DNA of 64,000 nucleotides from Bog-105 sp965277855 (GTDB taxonomy: Bacteria > Acidobacteriota > Terriglobia > Bryobacterales > Bryobacteraceae), in the NCBI GenBank assembly GCA_965277855.1, contig OZ255847.1, positions 4,836,001 to 4,900,000 of the forward strand, written 5' to 3'. The notes under the pieces were generated by a model. That model saw only the letters and a program-made list of their open reading frames with translations, did not search any database and was not told where the DNA came from. How positions within the stretch are numbered: position 1 is the first letter of the stretch; each line of letters opens with the position of its first letter. A program made the translations under genes and the position numbers. Below, piece by piece: positions 9,442 through 17,165 of this stretch.

Positions 9442-11220
9442 GTGAAGCTTTTTAATAGACACTCAGCGCCCAAGTTAAACACACCGCGCCCCCCAATTAC
9501 AAGATGCCCAAAAAAAAATAGACTTTTTGTAAAGAGCCTTCGTATGACGTATTGCTTGCTCGCTTTCGTCTTTACTGGTTCTTATGCCCATTCCATGTCG
9601 CCCACGGCCTTCGTAGGCGGGATGGGGTTCGCGGCTGCGAGCGTGCACGATGATCGCGATCCAGCTATCAGCTATGTAGGATCCTGGATCCAAAATACCG
9701 AAGCAAATCGGTATGGCGGCACTCAGAGCTGCTCGAGGTACTCGGGGGATACCGCTACTTTCTCGTTCACTGGAACTCAGATTAGCTACGTTTATGCCAA
9801 ACAGGATAACCTCGGAGTGGCCGCCATTGCCATTGACGGAAAGCTTGTCGATTCCCTCGATGAGTATTCAGCAGTCAAAATAGATAATCAAATCACAACC
9901 TATTCGGGATTAACAAACGGTCCGCATACCATCGCTATTACAGCCCTAGGAACAAAGAATTCGCAATCGAGTGATTCCTACGTCGTTATTGACGGCTTTA
10001 TCCTTGGGGCCGAGACTGCAACAAGTGGAGTATACGATGATCTCGATCCGACGATCAGCTATGCAGGCGATTGGGGGCATGTATCTTGGAGCCACCGCTA
10101 CGCCGGAACTCAGAGCTACTCCAGTGGCAGAGGAAGCACGGCTACATTCTCGTTCACTGGAACGCAAATAGGCTATGTCTACGCCAAGCAAAATAACTTG
10201 GGGTTAGTCCAAATTGCTATTGATGGCAAACCGGTCGACTCCATTGATGAATATTCGGATATTGAAATAGATCAACAGATCGCAACCTATTCAGGGCTGA
10301 CAAACGGCCAACATACTGTAGTTGTTACCGCGCTTGGCACAGCAAACAAGATGTCGCTTGGTGCCTACATCGTCCTCGATGGCTTCATTGCCGGTCCGGC
10401 AAGCAGTCCGATTGGCGTGTACGACGATCCGGATCCTACGGTGAGCTATACCGGCGCATGGGGAAAATCGTCTGGGGGGAACCGCTACAGTGGCACTCAG
10501 AGCTTCTCCAACCATCCGGGAGATACGGCGACATTCTCGTTTACCGGCACGCAGGTGAGCTACCTGTATGCGAAGCAGCCGAATTTAGGCATTGCGCAAA
10601 TTTCGATCGACGGTGTTCTCATGGAAAACATCGACGAATATTCCCCTGTCGAAATTGGACAGCAGCTTGCCACGTTTGCCGGTCTGACTAGAGGTATTCA
10701 CTCATTGGTCATCACCGTCACGGGCTCAGCGAACAGCCGGTCCAACGGCCAATACCTAGTTGTCGATGGGTTTGTAGGAATTCCAACGGCGGGTCTGAGC
10801 GCCTTCTACGGATTGCAGAGCAGTGTGAATCAGCTTAACACTCAATTCTCGGCGCTATCTTCAACGAACGTGGCCAACGCCAACGACATAGCTTCGATAA
10901 GAAGCACGCTGGACAACCTCAGTCAACAAATGCTGGCGACGAGCCAAACCGTATCCAGTTTGGTAAGCCAGCTAAGCAGCGTAGCCGCGCTGCCTTCATT
11001 TGTTGATAACGAAAGTCCTGTCGGTAGTTTGGATGGAACTAATTCGACATTTACTTTATCATCGACGCCAAATCCGGCATCGAGCCTCGCACTATTTAGA
11101 AACGGCATCCTATTACGTCAAAAGTCAGACTACAGCATTGCTGGCAATCAGATTGTTTTCGCCAACGTCAACCCGCTGCCGCAACCTGGAGACACACTCT
11201 CAGCTTCTTACCGGCACTGA
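9442..11220 (+). CDS. Secreted protein with three tandem jelly-roll-like modules
   Basis: A 592-residue protein with an N-terminal signal region (basic residues, then MTYCLLAFVFTGSYAHS; an alternative ATG lies at 9544). Three repeats of about 130 residues follow. Each opens with a [VH/VY]DD.DP..SY.G.W motif, contains TATFSFTGTQI.Y.YAKQ and IDEYS, and ends Y.V.DGF, typical of beta-sandwich, carbohydrate-binding-like modules. Next come a heptad-rich segment (IRSTLDNLSQQMLATSQTVS) likely to be coiled coil, and a C-terminal module (SPVGSLDGTNSTFTLSSTP ... LFRNGILL ... GDTLSASY) of the type seen in phage tail and adhesin proteins. It shares its modules with the 953-residue protein at 17166. The role is probably surface adhesion or matrix; the ligand is unknown. 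Confidence 0.75.
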   Translation: MKLFNRHSAPKLNTPRPPITRCPKKNRLFVKSLRMTYCLLAFVFTGSYAHSMSPTAFVGGMGFAAASVHDDRDPAISYVGSWIQNTEANRYGGTQSCSRYSGDTATFSFTGTQISYVYAKQDNLGVAAIAIDGKLVDSLDEYSAVKIDNQITTYSGLTNGPHTIAITALGTKNSQSSDSYVVIDGFILGAETATSGVYDDLDPTISYAGDWGHVSWSHRYAGTQSYSSGRGSTATFSFTGTQIGYVYAKQNNLGLVQIAIDGKPVDSIDEYSDIEIDQQIATYSGLTNGQHTVVVTALGTANKMSLGAYIVLDGFIAGPASSPIGVYDDPDPTVSYTGAWGKSSGGNRYSGTQSFSNHPGDTATFSFTGTQVSYLYAKQPNLGIAQISIDGVLMENIDEYSPVEIGQQLATFAGLTRGIHSLVITVTGSANSRSNGQYLVVDGFVGIPTAGLSAFYGLQSSVNQLNTQFSALSSTNVANANDIASIRSTLDNLSQQMLATSQTVSSLVSQLSSVAALPSFVDNESPVGSLDGTNSTFTLSSTPNPASSLALFRNGILLRQKSDYSIAGNQIVFANVNPLPQPGDTLSASYRH

Positions 11221-11420
11221 CGGAATGAAGCGTCGAAACGAGTCTGAGAGCCGGAGCCCTCAATGGCCTAAAACCAACGGGACGCTGAGATGATCTCAGC
11301 AAAGACCGCCTCATCAGAATCAACGTTTTCAAAGAACAGCGCTGTCGGTAATGAAGGACGGACAGCCGGGATAACTACGCGCGCGAAACAGACCGCCAAC
11401 GATCGAGTGCTGAATCGATC

Positions 11421-12871
11421 AAGGGAACGCCCGACTTTCCGTTGAAAGTAGCGGCTCTCAGGTAACTTCAATTTACGATGCCTTTCTGCGTTTCGCAAGA
11501 TTCGACTTACAAGGAACAAGAGCTTCGAGTTCTCTGAGAAGAAGGGGAAGCTGTTTGTGTCCCTTGATGCGGCGAAACTGTTTCTCAGCGACTAACAGGC
11601 CGGATCCAACCCAACGCTCGCGCTGATCGCCGGAATGCCAACGTTTCACATTGAGACAAACTCGTTCCACGATCGAGAAGGCCGACTCAATCACGTTCGT
11701 GCTGGCCAGCGTCAAGCGCAGTTGTTGCGGAACATGCAGTCGATGGACGGTGAGTGTTTCCTCTAGTCCTTCGCCCAAACTGCGGGCAGCGCTCGGATTG
11801 AGGTGCATGAGTTCGTAATGCAATCCGTTCAGCGCCTCCCGGGCGGCAGCGTATTCTTCCAGCGCGTAGGCCGCGTTCAGCTTTCTGGCCACTGCCGGCT
11901 TCTGCTCGTCTGTCAAGTGATCGAGCACGTTGCGCCGCTTGTGGACCTGGCAGCGTTGGATCGACGCCGACTCACCGGCATACTTCTTCACCGCCGCGTG
12001 CAGTGCTTTGCCTCCATCCAAAACGTAGAGCCGGGGCGTGCTGAAATCGAGCCCGCGATTCATCAGATCGCCCAGCAGTTCGCCCACCACCGTGGTGTTC
12101 TCGGTGGCTCCCTGCCGAATGCCCAGAATCGTTTTCCGCCCGTCCTGGCCGATGCCTAACGCCACAATCATCTGCTGCCCTTCAAACGGCGTGGCATCGA
12201 TCAACAACGCGCACAGCTGCAGCTTGTTCAGCCGCCGCTCCATCAAATCTTTCAACTTGACCCGGCTCGCTTCGATGAAGTGCTCACTCACTGCGCTCTT
12301 TTCCAAACCGTACGCTTCGGTGAACTCTCGCACCGCTTGACCGTATCTCCTCGTGCTCAGGCCCAGCATCAGCTTCTCCCACACCGTTTCGGTCAAGGGT
12401 TCGCCGCGATGGAACATCTCATAACTGCCCAGCCGCACCTCTTGGTCCTCGGTGCTTCGCACGCGCGGCCTCTCGATCGGCACTTTCTGGCCCATCACCA
12501 CGCAGTAGCCACGTTCCTTGCCCCATCGGTTGGCCGTCCGCTCCGGCTGCGGCCGGCTGCGCTCACCCGCCAGTTCCCGAACTTCCTCCTCCATCAACAA
12601 GCTCATCAACTGCAATCCGGTCTGGCGCACCAGTTCGCCCACGCCCTTTCGCAGCCAGCCCACCATCTCGGCCATCGGCAACACCATCTGCACCGCCGGG
12701 TTCCCCTCAGCGGCCATCTTCTCGAGTCGGTTCACCGCTCGCTGTGATTCAATCTGATATGGTTTCTTCATTAGCGACTCTCCTTTTTTCTCGGATAAAG
12801 AAAATTGCTCTGAGCCTATCAAGGCTTAGAGCCTGAGAGTCGCTACTTTCTACGATCTACCGGGCATTCCC
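11421..12871 (-). mobile_element. IS256 family element, copy 2 (intact transposase)
   Basis: Flanked by an 8-bp direct repeat AATCGATC at 11413-11420 and 12872-12879. Terminal repeats begin GGGAACGCCCG at the low end and, read inward, GGGAATGCCCGG at the high end. It carries one uninterrupted transposase gene. It is diverged from copies 1 and 3 along its length, so it is a separate lineage of the same family. Flanking sequence on both sides (11221-11412 and 12880-13076) shows no recognisable gene. Confidence 0.85.
11473..12771 (-). CDS. IS256 family transposase, intact (copy 2)
   Basis: About 432 residues from MKKPYQIESQRAVNRLEKMA; the frame extends a little further upstream, but the aligned copies and a Shine-Dalgarno AAGGAGAG favour this ATG. 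The DDE residues lie in LLIDATPFEGQQMIV, YVLDGGKALHAAV and STNVIESAFSIVERVC, with the C-x2-H-like RCQVHKRRNVLDHL block typical of mutator-type transposases. It catalyses copy-out/paste-in transposition. As the only intact IS256 gene here, it could act in trans on copies 1 and 3, although their terminal repeats differ slightly. Confidence 0.9.
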   Translation of the reverse strand: MKKPYQIESQRAVNRLEKMAAEGNPAVQMVLPMAEMVGWLRKGVGELVRQTGLQLMSLLMEEEVRELAGERSRPQPERTANRWGKERGYCVVMGQKVPIERPRVRSTEDQEVRLGSYEMFHRGEPLTETVWEKLMLGLSTRRYGQAVREFTEAYGLEKSAVSEHFIEASRVKLKDLMERRLNKLQLCALLIDATPFEGQQMIVALGIGQDGRKTILGIRQGATENTTVVGELLGDLMNRGLDFSTPRLYVLDGGKALHAAVKKYAGESASIQRCQVHKRRNVLDHLTDEQKPAVARKLNAAYALEEYAAAREALNGLHYELMHLNPSAARSLGEGLEETLTVHRLHVPQQLRLTLASTNVIESAFSIVERVCLNVKRWHSGDQRERWVGSGLLVAEKQFRRIKGHKQLPLLLRELEALVPCKSNLAKRRKAS

Positions 12872-13076
12872 AATCGATCTGCTACCCGCGCAATTGTGAT
12901 ACTCAGAACGCCAGAGCATCCACAATCACGCACGGCCAATATCAGGCGAGTTCGGCAGGAGAGGGGAGGGCAGGACGAATTCAGAGGTCGCTGGATTGTA
13001 GTGATCCCTAGACTGCGAATCCAGCGAGAGTTCTCCGAGCTGATAGGCACTTGGGAAATAGATCGATTCAAACGAT

Positions 13077-13403
13077 ATGTGGCGGTCTGGAAAAGCGGGG
13101 TCGTTAGCGTGCTTAATTGTCGTTTGGGCGATAATTCCGGCGAGGTTACTGTCCGATCAAACATCCGGGACGAAAATTGATCTTCATACACAGACTCGCA
13201 ATCCGGATTTCAGTAGCTTCTCCTTTACACGACCGGTGTCAGTCGGGCCACAACTGCCGCCCGCCTGCAAGGTTGGCCAGATATATTTCGTTAATCCGAC
13301 TCCTGCGTCGGGATATTTTCTTTGGTTATGCACTGCAGGCAACACTTGGACTCCCGTGGGTGGTATCACGTCACCCGTTCCGCCGTTTTCTACAAATCAG
13401 TAG
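13077..13403 (+). CDS. Small secreted protein, duplicate of the N-terminal module of the next gene
   Basis: A 108-residue frame with a plausible signal peptide (LACLIVVWAIIPARLLS) and then KIDLHTQTRNPDFSSFSFTR ... LPPACKVGQIYFVNPTPASG ... LWLCTAGNTW. The same module (DL..QS.N.DFS.F..T.P.SVG, C.IGQLFF, CTA.N.W) opens the 966-residue protein at 13592, so the two are tandem relatives. The protein stops right after the module, so it is either a genuine mini-protein or the 5' remnant of a larger paralogue. Comparable modules are frequent at the start or end of Acidobacteria secreted proteins. Confidence 0.5.
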   Translation: MWRSGKAGSLACLIVVWAIIPARLLSDQTSGTKIDLHTQTRNPDFSSFSFTRPVSVGPQLPPACKVGQIYFVNPTPASGYFLWLCTAGNTWTPVGGITSPVPPFSTNQ

Positions 13404-13591
13404 GGGCTGCACCGGCTGGAACCTCCAGGTGAGCTATGAGCCAAACGGTCATCTTCGTCGAAGTGGTGTGGCTGAAGTGCGAGACGATGCGATTTGTTGT
13501 TGATATGCCGATGGAAGTTTGCCGTAGGGATGCGGTGAGGCATCTGTGATTGGTCACCGCGCTAATCCAGTTCCGAGAGTTTCTGTGAGTT

Positions 13592-16492
13592 GTGAGCAAA
13601 TCGGTTAAATTGATGCTTTTCGTTTCGACTTTGGAAAAAACTCGCGGTAACTGGAGGCCGAATATCCATTCACAATTGCTACGTGGGCTAGTCTGTACAT
13701 TTCTAATCGGTTTCAATGGAGCTTCTGGACAGTCTGGAAAAATCGATTTAGCCCGACAAAGCCAGAATGCGGATTTCTCAACCTTTCCAGTCACCCTTCC
13801 TATCTCGGTCGGGGGAGTTCTCCCCGGAATCTGCAAAATAGGGCAATTGTTCTTCAATACGGCAGCGCAGCCGGGGAGCAACCTATTTGGGTGTACGGCT
13901 GTTAACGTCTGGAGTGCGTTGCCTGGAAACGCGGCTTCATCCAAACCTCAGGTGGTTCTCACAACTTCGACTCTCTCTTTTGGAACGCAGACATCATCAA
14001 CCACGAGTGCCCCTCAAACGATCACCTTGCAAAACACCGGTACATCGTTTTTGTCTTTGTCCGGTATTACGATGAGCGGACCGAATGCGTCCGATTTTCT
14101 CCTCTCGAATACTTGCGGCAGTACGGTTCCCTCGGGAGCAACCTGCACGATTACGGTTTCTTTCAAGCCTTCCGTCGTGGCGGCCGAATCGGCCTCCATC
14201 GTGATTAGCGGCAATGAAGGCGGTTCGCCGGTGCTGGTTGGCGTCAGCGGAACCGGCGCTGTTGCCATCACGAGCGGCGGTCTGGTGATCACGCCGTCCG
14301 CCACTTCGGCTGGAGAAAATGGCGTCGTGACTTTCACCGCGAATCGCCCCGTGAACTGGGCCCTGGTGAATGGGAGTTCGGGTTCGCTCATTTCGAGTTC
14401 CAGTACGGCGGCCACGTACTCGGCCCCGGCTTCGATCGGGGTACAGGGGAATATTGGAAGCTGCCAGGCCATGCCGAGCGACTCGGTGTTCAACACGCGG
14501 ATCGACAATTTGCCGCTCGAATCGCACTCCGCCACCTGGGTCGCCAATATGGGCTCTCTCAGCGTTGGATTTCTGCCGAGCTGGGGGACCAACATCGCCG
14601 ACAGTACGACCCCGGTTCAGAATCTGACGTTTTATTACACCAATCTCTACAACGGCCCGTTTGTCGTGCCGCAATGGCCCAACCTGAAACGGGAAGGCGG
14701 CGACTTCGTGACCCGCTTGAATAATACGGACCACCATATCCTTACGGTGCGCCGGGATAATTGTCAATTTTATGAAATTTACAACAACTTCTTCGGCGTG
14801 GAAGCCTGCCAAAACGGAGTAGCGGCCTGTACCGCCACCAGCGGCCTCACTTACAGCTGGAACAGCTATGCGCTTCCCTACAATGGCGCAACGGATGCGG
14901 CGGGGATGCCCCTGTCACCTCTGACGCTCCACCTGGACGAAATCAAAGCGGGCGTGGTGAACCATGCCATGCGGTTTACGGTAGCGGGCGGCTACATCCA
15001 TTCGATGCGGTACTGGCCGGCGAACAGTGGTAACGGGTGCGCCGGCTGCACGAATAGTCCGCCCTACGGCGCACGGTTTCGCCTGAAGGCCAGCTACGAC
15101 ATCAGCAAGTTCAGCCCTTCGGCGCAAGTGGTTCTGACGGCTTTGAAGCAATACGGCATGTTCCTGGCGGACGCGGGTACCGGACCGACGCTTACGGTGA
15201 GCACGGATGTGCAGGAAGATCCGCCAACCATGGGCGCTTTGGGCCAGATCAGCGGCGCCGGAATCGGTATGTCCAACTTTGAAGCGGTCGATGAATCGAG
15301 CTTCATCGTGAGCAATAACTCGCTCCAGGTAAACCCGACCAATCCGTACCAGCAGCCGAAATCGTTCGCGGTTGTCACAGCGACCGATCAATCGAATTCG
15401 ACGTATCAGGTAAACTTCCCGGTTGCTCTGCAAGGAGTAATCGTCGGTTTGCCGTCGCCCACCATGTACATACTGGCTGGAATGTCAGGCTATCAACTGA
15501 CTTCCTGGGTGAATGGCGCAAGCAATCAGAATGTGACCTGGTCCCTCGTCTCTGGCGGAGGCACCGTTACCGCCGGAGGATTGTACACACCGCCTGCTTC
15601 CGCCACTACCACCAATCATGCAGTGCTGACCGCTACCAGTGTTGCCGACCCGGCTGCCACAGCAAGCCTGTATGTCACAATCCTTCCCAATGGAACGAAT
15701 CCAGCCGGGAGCATTCGCATCGATGCCGGCAATCCCAACGGTACGACCGATGGATCGGGGAACGTCTGGCTGGGGGATCAGGGCTTTGAGACGGGCACCT
15801 ACATTCAGAAGTTCGGCGATTACCCGAACTGGCCGTCACTCAACTCGAGTACAGAGCGATATGTCTATCAAAGCAATGGCTACACCTACGGCGATGACTT
15901 GATGTATAACTTCGTCGTGCCGAACGGCAACTACAAAGTTCGCCTGATGCTCGCGCAGCCCTATAACGGCTGCAATCCGTGCGTGGCCTACAATCCGAAC
16001 TGGCGCGCGCCGATTCACATCGAAGCCAATGGCCAGATCGTCCTGCACAGCTTCGATCTCGGACTCCCGGTCGGCTACGCTTACGCAACTCCGGTGGACG
16101 TGTACATCCCGGCACAGGTGACAAATAACCAGTTGACCGTGGCTCTGCGCGCCGTTCTCCCGGACGTACCGACCACTGTTTCACCCTCGCCGATTCTTGG
16201 CGGCATGGTGATTACACCCGACACTACTCCGGCCCATCTTGCCATTGACTCGCAGCAGCAGACCAGCGTGAAAGCCGGCAGTTCGCTGCAGCTCTATGCC
16301 GCGGGCTGGTACATGAGCAACGCTGTCAGCTGGTCGATTACAGGACCGGGATCGATCAGCCAGACCGGGCTCTATATAGCGCCCACGACGACAATATCCA
16401 CCGCACAAACCGTGACCGTTACCATCAGCAGTACCGTCAATCCCACGATCCAGGCAACCACCATCTTGACCGTTCCGGCTAGCGGGTCTTAA
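13592..16492 (+). CDS. Large secreted multidomain protein (choice-of-anchor/HYDIN, Ig-like, malectin-like)
   Basis: A 966-residue protein from a GTG start. The signal segment is LLRGLVCTFLIGFNGASGQS at about 29-48. A short cysteine-containing module (CKIGQLFF...CTAVNVW) follows. Residues about 105-215 are a choice-of-anchor D/HYDIN-type beta-sandwich (TTSTLSFGTQTSSTTSAPQT, then CTITVSFKP and VGVSGTG). A large central region rich in Cys-x2-Cys pairs is not recognised. An Ig-like repeat with GGGTVTAGGLYTPPASAT comes next, then a malectin-like region (IRIDAGNPNGTTDGSGN ... YNFVVPNGNYKVRLMLAQ) and a last Ig-like repeat. It is probably surface-bound or secreted with carbohydrate-binding ability. 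Confidence 0.75.
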   Translation: MSKSVKLMLFVSTLEKTRGNWRPNIHSQLLRGLVCTFLIGFNGASGQSGKIDLARQSQNADFSTFPVTLPISVGGVLPGICKIGQLFFNTAAQPGSNLFGCTAVNVWSALPGNAASSKPQVVLTTSTLSFGTQTSSTTSAPQTITLQNTGTSFLSLSGITMSGPNASDFLLSNTCGSTVPSGATCTITVSFKPSVVAAESASIVISGNEGGSPVLVGVSGTGAVAITSGGLVITPSATSAGENGVVTFTANRPVNWALVNGSSGSLISSSSTAATYSAPASIGVQGNIGSCQAMPSDSVFNTRIDNLPLESHSATWVANMGSLSVGFLPSWGTNIADSTTPVQNLTFYYTNLYNGPFVVPQWPNLKREGGDFVTRLNNTDHHILTVRRDNCQFYEIYNNFFGVEACQNGVAACTATSGLTYSWNSYALPYNGATDAAGMPLSPLTLHLDEIKAGVVNHAMRFTVAGGYIHSMRYWPANSGNGCAGCTNSPPYGARFRLKASYDISKFSPSAQVVLTALKQYGMFLADAGTGPTLTVSTDVQEDPPTMGALGQISGAGIGMSNFEAVDESSFIVSNNSLQVNPTNPYQQPKSFAVVTATDQSNSTYQVNFPVALQGVIVGLPSPTMYILAGMSGYQLTSWVNGASNQNVTWSLVSGGGTVTAGGLYTPPASATTTNHAVLTATSVADPAATASLYVTILPNGTNPAGSIRIDAGNPNGTTDGSGNVWLGDQGFETGTYIQKFGDYPNWPSLNSSTERYVYQSNGYTYGDDLMYNFVVPNGNYKVRLMLAQPYNGCNPCVAYNPNWRAPIHIEANGQIVLHSFDLGLPVGYAYATPVDVYIPAQVTNNQLTVALRAVLPDVPTTVSPSPILGGMVITPDTTPAHLAIDSQQQTSVKAGSSLQLYAAGWYMSNAVSWSITGPGSISQTGLYIAPTTTISTAQTVTVTISSTVNPTIQATTILTVPASGS

Positions 16493-17165
16493 TGGCACCC
16501 GGATCGGTTGCAGCGCTCGCGATCGCCTAAGCGACTCAACATTCAGTTCATCAGGTGGACCCGAATCCCGCGAGGGATGTGGAGGTGCCGCTCCATGAAC
16601 GGACGTAAACACAGTCGCGACTGATCGTGGGCAATGTTAATTCAGCAGAGGACAAACAAAAAACCCATTTGCTATGAAGACGGTCAAGCGCCCCAAAGAC
16701 AGCGCGAAAATACCCGGAGAATCGACGTCTCCCAACCGAGACGCGACAAAAGCACATTGGCAAACGCGGCTCGATCCATTGGCCGGACATTGGGCACGCG
16801 CACTGTGCCTTGTCACACTTTACAAATTGTCGGGAAACGAGGCGCTTTTCGATTAATGGCGAGGCGTTTCTGCTCTGATCTATCACTTTGTTTGAGCTCT
16901 TCGAACTGCGAACACTGCCCTGCGCCGCCGGCGGGCAAGAACATCGAGTATCACATTGGCACCGCTACGACCGCGGCTACACTCCTTTCGACAAGAGAGG
17001 AATAATAGTTGCCCGGCGAACTGAGAAAGACTTGACTTCGATGACACGACACTATTTGACGAGACGTGTTTTCCGATGATCTACTGCCTTTCGACGGCAT
17101 CCGCACGACGCGAGGGCGAAGGTTCAACACGGTTACAGGGTTTGTCTCGGTAAAAAGCAAACTGA
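16493..17165. other. Long intergenic stretch, no gene recognised
   Basis: About 670 bp between two large plus-strand secreted-protein genes. Open frames on both strands are short and without family motifs. It probably contains the promoter of the 17166 gene, but no clear -35/-10 pair stands out. Confidence 0.4.

Noticed and set aside
13997..15433. Reverse ORFs of 271, 193 and 172 residues
   Set aside because: Antisense shadows of the 966-residue secreted protein.
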